This document shows, one piece after another, positions 50,940-64,000 of a stretch of DNA of 64,000 nucleotides. The notes under the pieces are model-generated. The model did no database searches, had not been told where the DNA came from, and worked only from the letters and a program-made list of their open reading frames with translations. The translations under genes were made by a program, and so were the position numbers. Source of the stretch: Brasenia schreberi (taxonomy: Eukaryota > Streptophyta > Magnoliopsida > Nymphaeales > Cabombaceae); NCBI GenBank assembly GCA_036023115.1, contig JAYKKT010000080.1, positions 10,843,501 through 10,907,500 on the forward strand, given 5' to 3'. Each line of letters starts with the position of its first letter. Position 1 is the first letter of the stretch.

Positions 50940-51160
50940 AAATTCTGGTCCTACCACAGTACTTTCACCATCATGGTACCAACACAATGGCATTCTACAT
51001 CTCCTCCCATATAATGCCCCATAGGATGCCATCCCTATGCTCGAATGGAAACTATTGTTGCCCATAAGCAAACTCCGCTCAACGGTAAGAAATTCGATCC
51101 CACCAACCCCGTTGCTCTAGAACACAAGCTCTCTAAGCATAGTCCTCCAATAGTGGTTTT
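50940..51160 (-). pseudogene. Gypsy integrase C-terminal fragment
   Basis: On the minus strand, NNSFHSSIGMASYGALYGRR, then CRMPLCWYHDGESTVVGPEF, aligns with the Gypsy integrase end (NNSYHxSIGMAPYEALYGRRCRSPxCW, GPELVQ). Stops precede it. The rest of 50379-52790 is too decayed to assign in detail. Confidence 0.75.
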
Positions 51161-52790
51161 GATCGCTCCTCTCCGTTTGCCCATTTGTATTATGTAGTGA
51201 TAACTGTAGAACTTAAAGCTGTAAGCTTAGTTCCATAAAAGCCTCCTTGCAAGGCTATTCCAAGAATCTTGATGTAAATTCTATGGATCTCGATCTCAGA
51301 ACTATATCTTGGAAGGTGGACTCCATGCAAGTCTAACAATTTCCTTTATGTACACTTGAACCGGGGAGTTAATTTCCATCTAGAGTATAACTAGCTATTC
51401 ATTCAGCAAAAAGTGCGACAAATTTTGTTAATAGATCCACTATAACCCAAATAAGTATCATGACTTGGTTCGAGGGTCTTCGGTAGTCTCGTTCACGAAA
51501 GTCCATATGCTATCTTCATCCCGTTTCCACTCTGGGATTCCTAAAGGTTGCAACAAGGTGTCCGATAGCTCTTTGAGTGTTCCATCTTGGCACCTTTGAC
51601 AAACTCAAATAGGATGATACATACTTAAGCATACGCTCTCTTCATTCCTTGCACCACTGTCACAGTACATTTTCCAAGATCTTAGTACATCTTCGTGGCT
51701 CACTGGATGCAGACGGTCATGCTACCTCTGTGAGTTTTCATCCAAAATCAATCCTCTAAGTTACGGTGTTGTACCTTGAACTCGACTCCCTTGAACTTCA
51801 GAAGCCTCGTTCCATCAACACACGCCGTTATCATTCCAATTATCGCTCCTATGACTTAAATCCTCTTAGCTTCTCTGCGAGATACGATTATCCATCCTTT
51901 TGTCCTTCTAAACGTATTCTAGTCCTTGCAAATCATACCGAAATCTAGTGATACATGTTCAAACACATCTTCCAGGGTGTCAACTTGACGGACACGCATT
52001 ATATTCCACCAAACTCTTACTTGATCAATTCCTTCTCTTTAATCATCATAAGGGATTTCTTATTTAAGTGTTTATCGCTACTTAAAACATCGTCATTACC
52101 CGACATTCGATACTTTACGGGATGATACGTAAGCAGTCATAGTCCTTGAGAATTTCTATCCAATGCCTTTGCCTCATGTTCAACTCCTTCTTGGTCAAAC
52201 GGAGTACTTCAAACTCTTACGATCACTAAAGATGACCTCAACATTGACTTCACAGAGAAAATGTCTCCACACCTTCAAGTGCAAATACAACATTCGCCAA
52301 CTCCAAATCATGTGTCGGGTAACTTCTCCTCATGTGGCCTTACAGCGTCTCATGCATACGCCACAACCTTACGAGTTTTGCATAAGTACACAACCCAACC
52401 CTTGGTACGAAGCATCACAATATACCTCGAAAGATTACATTCGGATGGGGCAAAATCCATGGAATTGAAGTAGTCGATTAAGTATTTTCAACTCTTGAAA
52501 ACTTTCTTCGCATGTAATAGAGTCCATACAAATGGTTGATTCTTTCGTGTAATAAGTTGGGTAAGAGGTCCTATGATCTTCAAAAACCCCTCGATAAAAT
52601 CATCGATAATATCATGCAATCCAAAGAAAACTACGTATCTCATAGATGTTTTTTAGTCTTTTCCAATTGACCACAATCGTGACCTTAGCTAGATTTAGAG
52701 AGATGTATCTTTAGATATAATGTGACCAAGGAAATCAACCTGCTCCAACCAAAAATCAAACTTAGAGAACTTAGCTTATAATTATTTTTC

Positions 52791-53438
52791 TCATAATAAA
52801 CCAAGTATGATATGTAGGTGTTTAGCATTCTCCTCCTTCCTCTTAGAATATATCAAAATATCATCAATAAATATCATGACGAATCTATTCAGATAATATT
52901 GAAATACTTGATTCATCAAGTCCATGAATGTTGGTGGGACGTTGGTTAACCCAAAGACATCACTAAGAATTAATAATGGCCACAACGAGTTCTAAAAGTT
53001 GTATTAGGTATATCACCTTCTCGTATCCTCAACAGATAATATCCATACTGAAGATCAATATTCGAAAACACGCGAGCTCAATACAACTGGTCGAATAAGT
53101 CGTCAATCTTGGGTAGTAGATACTTATTCTTTATGGTCACTTGATTAAGTTATCGATAATTGATACAAAGTCGAAGAGAGCAATCATTCTTTTTCATGAA
53201 TAAAAATGGTGCTCCCCATGGTGAGGTACTTAGTCGAACAAAGTACTTTTTTAACAATTCTTGCAATTGAGCCTGCAACTCTCGCAACTCTATAAGTCAT
53301 ACGATAGGGTGCTCTATATGTAGGATTATCACCTGACTGTAAATTAATAGCAAACTCTATATCTCGTTCTAATTGTAATTCAAGTAGGTCATCATGAAAA
53401 ATATCAAGAAATTCATTAATTATACTGATATCGTTCAA
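52791..53438 (-). pseudogene. Gypsy reverse transcriptase, decayed
   Basis: The upstream frame (53184-53438) reads [40 protein letters not shown], the RT entry block of Gypsy elements. The next (52791-52985) reads FGLTNVPPTFMDLMNQVFQ and then RFVMIFIDDILIYSK, with the catalytic FIDD box intact. Sequence between is out of frame. Confidence 0.88.
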
Positions 53439-53926
53439 TGAATTACCTTAAGCACTAGACTGCATAACAAATGCTAAGTATCCTTCGCATCTGTTACATA
53501 ATTGTATGCCTAAAGAGTAGATACAACAAATACCAGGTTCTCCTCTCGCTAACTGTGAAAACCAAAAGTGGCCTCTCAAGGGATAGAAAAAGTGATCTCT
53601 CACTTTTTGCAATCAATCATGGCATGATTCCTAAATAACTAATTTATGCTCAAAACTATATTTTAGTTTGAAATTCCCAACAAAATCAAGTCGACTCTTA
53701 CATCATAACCACCAACTATCACAAAATAATCTTGCAAAATTTAATGCGATACAATAACATCCGCATTAGAGAAATATAAAGAGAAACTCTCAAATGGTTT
53801 TGGATCGAAACCCGTAGGACTTATAAAAGTTGGTGACACAAAACAATGTTTTGTACTTAAATCAAATAAAACACATGTCAACATACTACAAACAGATAGG
53901 ACACTTATAACCGAATGAGACGTACC

Positions 53927-54136
53927 TCACTTTAAACTCTCTACAACATAAACAAGTCCTTTTTTGGCTACTTGAGGTTGAGGTAGTTGAGGTGGTCTTT
54001 TCTGACAAATAGGTATCAGGGGGCGAGGTGGCCTCATGGTACAACCTTGAGCCAAGGAAGGGAGATAATATGTGGCTCGTGGACAATCAGTCTTACGATA
54101 CCCGAACTCCTTGCATATGAAACAATATCCCCTCAT
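53927..54136 (-). pseudogene. Gypsy gag zinc knuckle
   Basis: RGYCFICKEFGYRKTDCPRA is a CCHC zinc knuckle (CxxCxxxxHxxxxC) with the His replaced by Tyr. It is the usual end of gag before protease, in the right place between gag remains and RT. Confidence 0.78.
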
Positions 54137-55282
54137 GTCTTCCTTTTGTACAATGCTTAATTACTGAGTTTGATCTTGCTTAAAGTTATTCTCTAATGGG
54201 TAGTCTTTAACTCTATACCCCATGCCTCTACAGTTATAACAGGAGATCCCATGATTCTATTGACTACTCTAGTCACAAGGTGACCCACTCTTCGCCTCAG
54301 ACTGACTACTTCTATTAGTCTACTACTAAGCTTAACTTGGTTTACTATTCTTGGCGCCTTCATGTAAGCTACCGAAACTCTATTCCATTGCCTCTTTTTC
54401 CTCTTATAATACAACATATGTCTCTACATGTGTAGTAATAACATGCAACTCATCAATGTTTGTATATATCTTCCTTATGAGTGACTTATGGATCGAATCG
54501 AAAAGTCCTCAGAAATACTTATTTACTCATGCCTTAGGAATTACCATACTAGGGTCAAATTATGACAATATTACGAACTGATTAATATACTCTATCACTA
54601 TGAAGCTGTCTTATTATAACTGATTGAACTCTGTTTTCTGCGGATTTTCTGTGCCTTTCTCTAATTGTAGGTGCATCCGATCATTGTGAGAAAAGAAGTG
54701 ACCGAAAAATATTTTATTTAATGCCTCCCAAGTCAAAGCGGTGCTACGCGTTCTTTTCTTTGCTCTTCACCATTGTATAGCGTTCCCTTAGAACATACTG
54801 CACACTAACTACACCCTCCTCCTCATCAATGTGAGAGATTATTTCAAAAGCATTCTAAAGCTTATCAATCTACTCGTAGGGTTCCAATAAATCTATAATC
54901 ACACCCTTAAACTCTTTACATCTATTTTTTTTAAATTTTGAATTGTTGCGATGAATTTTCTTGAAACATTTTGTAGTAGGCTAATCATCTGGCCAAGCAA
55001 CATTACAACATCTTAATCACCTTGTACAACTAGGACATGTCGTGGCTCTATAGGTCCCTCAAGTGTTACTTGCAGTACTCTAAGGATACAACTAGGACAT
55101 CGGTGTTAGAGATTATTTCATAGTCGATGCGTATAATTGCATTTCCTCGTTACCATCTTCTATAATGCTCAGAGTTATGTTGAAGTTGAATTCTCGAGAG
55201 TCCTACACATAAATATGATATTATATTTGATAATTAGCTCATTATTAACTATACTTTAATAATATAAGATCTTATACCAAAT

Positions 55283-55882
55283 TGTCACACCTACTCGGGT
55301 TGCGACCACGACCCGACCTGAGCAGATGCCATGTGGCTGCTTCTCAAGTGGACGTGATCATGAGCAACAACCAAATACAATACCAAATTCATTTAACTCA
55401 AGTGAAATATCTAACTTAAATATTTCAATATCGAAGATCTAAACAATACATCCAAAATGGTGTGAGGCTCACCAAACATAATCCCGAATAACAAAATTTT
55501 TCTAAATAGTCTAACACTTATCATATCCTCTAAAGGGAAATGACTAAGGCTGGCAGTGGTACCCAACTGACCGACTGCCTCCCCTCTTTCAATCTAACCG
55601 AAACATCGGCCGTCACCAACGGCATTTTGGCCAAAAAATTCATGAAAAATAGCAACCTCAGATTTAAGGAAAAATCCACAAATCTACGCTTGTTTCCAAC
55701 CAATTTTCAAGCATTAAAACTTGTTTTTGAATGTTTAGCATCAATCAAGTAAAACCCCTTTGATACAACTCAAATTTAACATAAAAAATGAAGGAAATGG
55801 AATTCCAGCAATTGCCCACTTCAGGCGTTTTTGTTTCTCAGGCCCGAGCAGGTCTGGATCCGGACCCTTCTAAATCGTTACA
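55283..55882 (-). repeat. Gypsy 5' LTR (internally deleted, 0.6 kb)
   Basis: It joins the first 240 and last 340 bases of the long LTR form, breaking at about 55540 (CTAAAGGGAAATGACTAAGG). Target duplication GATTG follows at 55883. Confidence 0.88.
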
Positions 55883-55887
55883 GATTG

Positions 55888-56924
55888 TGTTGCAACGTTT
55901 TCTTACATCGAACCTCTAACAACGAGCACTATAATGTAGCACAAAGAGCAACAACTTGCATGGCTAGAGGTGATCCACAAGTTCGATTCTTGGGGCATAC
56001 ACCTGGCTTCAGCCTCCCCCATTGTACCCAAAAAATAATGAGCACTAAACATAAGAGAAAATGGATCTATAGTATAGCATAGGCTATTTATAGGCAGCCT
56101 TACCTACAACTTGAGGTGGGAACTCTTTCGAGACTAAGATTTTTGTGCAAAGCAGGATAGCAATACAAAAGAGAAGAAGGGTAGCCTCTAAGCCCAATTC
56201 TTATGGTGCAACTCCCCCTTAGTGCTGAAAACCTACAAAACCATAGTTTCATATCAATAACGGGTTTTCATTTGACGCAAACTGTCAAAGTCCAGTTCCC
56301 GTAGAACATTGTATCGAACACGTGGCCAACATTCTTTCAAGAAAGTAATATACGTGTATTACAAGTAGTGAAGTACTAACTACAAAATTTGACTCACATG
56401 TATTCCGAACTCCACCATCTCAAGAACACCACCTTATTATTTAAGTTCAAATTTTTGTCTTTTAGATCCATCTATGTTAATCCTAAAAAAATGTGGAGAG
56501 ATCCGATACATAGTATGCAAGAAGCAACAGGAAAGGACATAAATTTGATGAAATTTTATTGAAAGAATGTAAAACAGGGTCATTTCGTATGTCTTCTGAC
56601 AATAAGAATAGCATATCGTCCTGAAGGCTATTTAGTTTCCAAACTAATTTAACTAAAAAAAATTGAGGTCCTGAAAGCACGGGCAAATATCGCTCACCAC
56701 ATTTGTAGTCTTGAATGGCTGTGGCCTGATGCGACGGTCTTGCCTCATGTTCTATCATCTCCTTCGCCATTGAATGGAGATGGGCTCCGTCTACCCAAGC
56801 TGCCCGAATTCTCATAAATACCGCATCAACAATGACGTGCGAGGATAACCCAACGATCACTCTTTGGTGTTGGATATCAAAAGACCCTCTTTTCTTCCTG
56901 AAATGGAAACATGTGACATGTGTG
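55888..56924. other. Intergenic DNA; one unassigned minus frame
   Basis: The frame 56483-56860 (minus; SSHVIVDAVFMRIRAAWVDG, HLHSMAKEMIEHEA) could include an exon ending near a CAG at about 56668, but I recognise no family. Nothing else seen. Confidence 0.35.
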
Positions 56925-59235
<2,311 letters not shown>

Positions 59236-60681
59236 TCAGATGAATTTTTCCGACCCTTCACCAGCAGCTTTTTTCAAAGGAGATCCATCAGAAGAGTCGT
59301 CTTCAGTTGGAACAGGTGTGTATCCCAAGCCATTTCCTACCTTAGCCTCGTTTTCATAGAGCGAACCATTCCCATCAGATTCCGTCACTTTTGTTGCGGC
59401 TGATGCTTCCTTAGCAGGAACAGCTGCTGTTTCATGTAGCAGTTCTTCCTTAGCCAAAGCAGAAAATTGTGAATCCAGTGACCGAGCAGCAGCTAACCAA
59501 GCACCGACAATCAACAACAGTATGCCTCCAAGGTATGGTGTAGAATTAGCTAGAGAGCCGAATGTGAGAATCATAAACTGCTGAATCAAAGCACCACCAG
59601 ATTTTCCTAATGGGTTGCAAACAACATCGATTGCAGCTTTTCCTTTAACCTGAATGAATGAAGATAGACTGTAAAGATAGAGACACAGGCAAAAATGAAC
59701 AGAAACAAGTGAAAAAGAAAAAACAGAAGCAGCATGTGCCAATGGTAACGGACCTTAGTTTCCTCATCCAATGGAATATAGGCCATCTCCTTGCATGGGT
59801 CAAACAAGCTGTACTTGGAGCTCTTGCTGAAAATGTTTTGCAAGGCACCCACATAAACAGCCGCAAGCAGAGGAGTTAAGCCAAACGTCCCAAGCATAGG
59901 TGTGAGTGGTTGTCCAAACAAAAGAAGAGAGAAGAAACCAACTCCAGTGAGGAGCAGGACAGTAGGTGTGATCATGGCAGCAACTCCCCATCCGTATCTG
60001 CGGAGTATCACTCTGCTGAGTAGCATCATGGTGAAAGTAGCGATTCCTGTGCAGGTCGAGAAGTCACCCATGAAGGACGAGTATTCATTCGGGCTAGGAT
60101 ACTGCAAATTTCACATGAAATACTATTACATATTGAAAACGAGTGAGCAAGAAGAAAGAAGGTTATTAAACAGATTTTACCTGAGCCTTGAGCTTTGATT
60201 TCCAAGTGACCTCCACGAGATTGATGCTGATGCCATATGCAACCACTAATGTAGCAAGATCTCTCACATACCTCGAGGAAAGCAAAAATTTCATGCTTTC
60301 CATCATGCCCAATTTTGGCTTTTCCTGCAATTACCCATAACCATTTTGCAGCTGCCACCTTGTAACAAAAAGGAATGGCTTAAGCACAATGAGAAGCATG
60401 ACGTGACATACCTTCTTCTTACGAGCAGCAGGTTTTGGAACTGATGGATCAGTAAGAAGAAATGTATTGACTCCCCAGTAGATACCACAGATTGCAAAAC
60501 CCAATAGCACTACAATGCCCATCATTCCTCTAAGAGAGACAGCCCACCCATCAACTCCTGGGGGTAAATTCTTGCGAAGATTTGAGAAAAACTTAACAGT
60601 ACGGCCTGAGAAAATAAGAGCAACATTGGCTCCAAGACCAAATAGTGGATAAAACTGTTTTGCTTCATCGACAGTCGTGAT
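59236..60681 (-). CDS. Plastidic ATP/ADP translocase, 3' four exons (5' exons outside window)
   Basis: Four exons splice cleanly to 391 residues: 60412-60681, 60181-60324, 59754-60101 and 59236-59649 (stop 59236-59238), all with GT-AG introns. They match the C-terminal two thirds of the plant NTT/AATP family, 12-helix carriers of the inner plastid envelope that exchange cytosolic ATP for stromal ADP (plus phosphate). Landmarks: ITTVDEAKQFYPLFGLGANV, RTVKFFSNLRKNL, LVEVTWKSKLKAQ, PNEYSSFMGDFSTCTGIATF, WGVAAMITPTVLLLTG, TPLLAAVYVGALQNIFSKSS, FDPCKEMAYIPLDEETK and GKAAIDVVCNPLGKSGGALI. The tail is Ala/Glu-rich and ends EGSEKFI. An acceptor (ATTGCAG) precedes 60681, so roughly 230 N-terminal residues with the transit peptide must lie beyond the window, across an intron of over 3.3 kb. 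No break seen; likely functional. Confidence 0.93.
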
Positions 60682-62139
60682 CTGCAATGCATAGCATACC
60701 CAAGATTAAAATGTTTAGAAATATTGAATGCGCATAAACCAGTGGTATTTAAAGAAGTGAATAGCATCAAATAATGAAATAAGCTGAACAAATGAAGTTG
60801 AGAGGAAGAATCACACATACTGCCATGTAAGCATTGGGATGACAGACCAATGACAAACTTAAAGAACTGTACTAAAAGAAATGTTGCAAATTATTTGACA
60901 ACCTATATTAAAGAACTCAACATTTAGACCAGATAATTATGGTGATTACGATATAAAAGAACTTGCAAACTGTTTAAACCATATAAATATTAAAAGCAGC
61001 ATCAGTTACTCCAACTAAGGATAATGATGATGCATAAAAAACTGCATAATAATAACACTTGACAATACAAATCTGGCACTACCTTGTTCATTGAAAAATC
61101 ATAATGTCATAACTTATTTCTTTGTGGGATATGATGCAAACTTTTGTGGGGATACATCATGCTACACTAAATTTCCACGTCAAACACAATTGCAAATTAG
61201 TTAACTCATCAAAGACCATCTCTTGCTGCAAATCAAGCTTTCATTAAGAAACAGAAAATGAATCTAAACATTTACATGCAATGACAGGAGATATTAACCA
61301 ACAAATTTAGGATCGAAGTCAACCAAATGATTCCAAGTATGATGCTTCATACTATATATGCTCATCTAATAGCAAACCTAGAAAATCATAAAAGGTCAGA
61401 TAATAATCTGCAACATACCATGTTCTCAATAGCAAAGCAAAAGCCACAGAAATGCACCAATCATACACGCATTAAATTACTCATCATTAAAGATATAAGA
61501 GAGAACTTATATCTTAAAGAAACATTGTAAAATAAAATGATTTGTCAATGCACAGTAAAGAATAACTTATCATTAAGAGAAAGTTGAACATTTTTTTCAA
61601 TCATAGGCATGTTAAAAGAGTATAAGATAGTAAGAAACCACCCAGGTGTGAACACTGATTCATAAAAAGCTGCACAAACATTAGCCACTACAACATGCAA
61701 ATCAGATACCATCTTGCTCACTGAAATTTCATGTTGTGGGGAATGCGATGCAAATTTCTTGCCAATGCATCATGTACACCAAAGTTTACCATGGAACACG
61801 CTTTTCTTCCTCATTTTGGACGCAAATCAAGTTTTCATCAATAAGTAGAAAAATCAATTTAACCATTTACATGTAACGACAGAGATAATTAACCTCCAAA
61901 TTTCACATATAAGTCAACGAAGTGATCATATGTACAACTCATATTCTGTATGTTCATCCAAAGGCAGATCTCAAATACTACCCAAGGCAAGATCCTGTCA
62001 AGGGCAAACCAAAAGCTACAGAATGCAGAGACAACTTCATCATGGACCATAACAGAAAAAGAATGAGTAGAGAACCAGTGAATGTGCATAATACCCAAAT
62101 TCAAGATCAATTAATGTAAGTTGTTTCATCCTAGTTCCA
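60682..62139 (-). other. Translocase intron with a diverged direct duplication
   Basis: No coding sequence. Two copies of a roughly 350-400 bp segment lie about 600 bp apart (61080-61470 and 61690-62060): TTTACATGCAATGACAGGAG/TTTACATGTAACGACAGAG, GCAAATCAAGCTTTCAT/GCAAATCAAGTTTTCAT, AGCAAAAGCCACAGAA/AACCAAAAGCTACAGAA. Confidence 0.7.
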
Positions 62140-62251
62140 ACTCCATCCATGTAAGGGATTACCCTTGCACAGCCGGTCCCAAGCTCGGATAAAGGAGGAG
62201 GGTTGCGTTAGGCTTCCAACAACAAGCGTAAAACTTTGTCGGACTTACTTA
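62140..62251 (+). mobile_element. RTE 5' leader fragment (plus orientation)
   Basis: ACTCCATCCATGTAAGGG ... CCCAAGCTCGGATAAAGGAG ... GTCGGACTTA matches the 5' leader at 13867-13975 on the plus strand. It stops at about 62251, where a minus-strand RTE 3' tail begins. Either a second RTE copy inserted into it, or it is a leader-only derivative. Confidence 0.8.
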
Positions 62252-64000
62252 TCATACAACAACAACTACTAAGCCTTTTCCCATACTAGACGGGGTCGGC
62301 TACATGGATTCTTTGTTTCCACATATCCCTATCGTGTGCCATGTTAGCAGTTAACTCACAATAAGCTAGATCATTCTTTATTGTTTCTTTCCAACACTTT
62401 TGTGGTCGTCCTCTACCTCTTTTAATACTTTCCAAATTTAGTTTTTCTAACCTTCTTACAAGTTCTTCTTTTAATCTTCTTTCAATATGTCCAAACCATC
62501 TTAAACGATGTTCTCTCATTTTATCCTCTATTGGTGCCACTGTTTCTAATAACCTCATTATGTATACGGACTTTTTTTGTATGACCACTCATCCAACTCA
62601 ACATTTTCATTTCTGTCACATACATATTTTGTACATGTTGATGATTAACTGCCCAACACTCAGAACCACAAAACATGGCAGGCCTAATTGCTGCTCTATA
62701 ATATTTACCTTTTAATTTTAATGGTATCTTCTTATCACAAAGAATACCTGATGCTCCTCTCCATTTTAACCAACCAGCATTAATTCTTTGTGTAACATCT
62801 CCATCAATTCTTCCATCACTCTGAAAAATTGACCCTAGGTATTTAAAACTTTCCTTTTGGGGAATGCAATGTGTGCCAATTTTAATTTCTATGTCCTTTG
62901 AAGTAACCAAATGATCAAACTTACATTCCATATATTTTGTCTTTGTTCTACTAAGTCGGAGGCCTTCGCTTTCTAATGTTTCTCTCCATAGTTCCAATTT
63001 TCTATTAACTTTTTCCTTAGACTCCTCCACTAATACAATGTCATATGCAAATAACATACACCAAGGTACTTCATCTTTAATATGTTTTGTTAACTCATCC
63101 ATCACCATTATAAATAAGTATGGACTTAATGTTGATCCTTGATGTAACCCAATATTAACTTCAAAGAAGTCTGTCGTTCCTTCATGAGTCCTCACACATG
63201 TTTTTGCACCATCATACATGTCTCTTATAAGGTTAATATATGTCAATGGGATACCTCATTTTTCCAAAGTTCTCTAAAGAACCTCCCTTGGTACCCTATC
63301 ATAAGCTTTTTCTAGATCAATAAATATCATGTGAAGGTCTTTCTTTTTTGCTCTAAAATGTTCTATAAGACGTCTCAAAAGGTGAATCACTTTAATAGTA
63401 GATCTACTTGGCATGAATCCAAATTGGTTCTCTGTTGTACTTGATACTTATCTTAACCTACGTTCGATAATTCTTTCCCATAATTTCATAGTATGACTCA
63501 TTAACTTGATACCTCGATAATTCGCATAATTTTGAATGTCTCCCTTGTTCTTATATATGGGTATAAGTGTACTTGCTCTCCATTCCTCGAGCATCTTTTG
63601 GTTTTTCCATATTTCATTAAATAGTCTTGTGAGCCAAGTGATTCCTATTTCTCCTAGTATTTTCCAAACTTCTATAGGAATATTATCTGGTCCTACCGAT
63701 TTACCACCCTTCATATGTTTAAGAATTAAGAGTCTCTTTGACTTCATTCTTTTGAATACGTCGGTAGAAATTGTGGTTTATATACTTTTCTGACTTGGCT
63801 AAATCTCCTAAACTAATACTAATATCTTTATTTTCATTAAAAAGATTATAAAAATAGTTTTTCCATCTATTTCTTATATCATCATTTGCAACTAGAATTT
63901 TTTCATCGTCTTTTATGCATCTAACAGAATTAAGATCTTTAGTTTTCTTATCTCTAGCCCTAGCTATCCTAAAAATATCTCTTTCACCCTCTTTTGAGTT
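62252..64000 (-). pseudogene. RTE LINE, 3' half, running off the window
   Basis: From the (AAC)n tail (62252) leftover minus frames run through the RTE C-terminus (MREHRLRWFGHIERRLKEE, GRGRPQKCWKETIKNDLAY), the conserved CGSECWAVNHQHV and GSIFQSDGRIDGDVTQRI blocks, RT ([60 protein letters not shown]) and up to NSKEGERDIF at the edge. A stop after ERRLR, a stop in REVL-RTLEK and frame changes near 62520 and 63450 break it. The catalytic box is FAYD rather than FADD. It lies in the presumed first large intron of the translocase gene. Confidence 0.92.

Larger units (their letters stand above)
48441..55882 (-). mobile_element. Gypsy LTR retrotransposon with exact target duplication
   Basis: An exact GATTG duplication (48436-48440, 55883-55887) flanks two LTRs, 48441-50378 (3') and 55283-55882 (5'), with ends TGTCACACC and GTTACA. 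Minus-strand remains are in Gypsy order: gag (54150-55200), zinc knuckle (53927-54136), RT (52791-53438), then integrase (50940-51160). All are broken by stops. The integrase stretch reads FHSSIGMASYGALYGRRCRM, so this is a chromovirus-like (Tekay/Del-type) polyprotein, though I see no chromodomain. The 5' LTR is about 1.3 kb shorter than the 3' LTR. The region next to the 5' LTR (TTTGGTATAAGA on the minus strand) is a degenerate tRNA-Met PBS. Confidence 0.88.

Overview
This window is plant nuclear DNA from a flowering plant. It holds remains of a 3-ketoacyl-CoA synthase (wax/VLCFA synthesis), a plastid ATP/ADP translocase with plant-type introns, SMC3 exons of plant type, plant mobile domain and FAR1-type transposase remains, and abundant Copia, Gypsy, RTE-LINE and hAT elements with plant-type primer-binding sites. 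The species cannot be named from the sequence. The host genes are sparse: the coding DNA that looks intact is a small DnaJ/DPH4-like gene (4948-5466, minus) and four 3' exons of a plastidic ATP/ADP translocase (59236-60681, minus), whose 5' exons lie outside the window. A KCS gene (left edge) and an SMC3 segment (25.2-34.6 kb) are broken.

Layout. 0-6.5 kb: KCS pseudogene, quiet intergenic DNA, the DnaJ gene, an RRM exon. 6.6-7.9 kb: a hAT-type non-autonomous element with an exact 8-bp target duplication and palindromic subterminal arrays. 8.5 kb: a 52-bp RTE stub with a 13-bp target duplication. 11.3-17.5 kb: one minus-strand Copia element with an RTE LINE inserted in its 3' LTR. The middle (about 11.89-16.33 kb) has since been inverted, so Copia and RTE parts now alternate in opposite orientations. 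20.8-22.0 kb: a decayed plant-mobile-domain gene. 25.2-34.6 kb: six SMC3 exons whose third intron contains an RTE remnant, which in turn contains a complete LTR retrotransposon (27058-32373, minus). That element lacks recognisable gag-pol and carries fragments of at least four unrelated host or transposase genes (OPR, beta-xylosidase, FAR1, hnRNP RRM) plus a tandem repeat.

35-48 kb: three Copia copies of related type (35.0-37.6 minus, 40.1-42.2 plus, 43.1-48.1 minus with both LTRs) and a Gypsy remnant (39.25-40.1). 48.4-55.9 kb: a Gypsy element with unequal LTRs and a 5-bp target duplication. 57 kb: an internally deleted, SINE-sized RTE derivative in a TC/TA/GA microsatellite. 59.2-62.1 kb: translocase exons and intron. 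62.1-64 kb: RTE copies, the last running off the window.

The most notable systems are the multi-gene-capturing LTR element nested in RTE nested in SMC3, and the Copia/RTE composite whose alternating orientation is explained by one inversion. All calls were made by eye from translated motifs and repeat comparison. Boundaries of decayed elements are approximate unless a target duplication or splice site is quoted.
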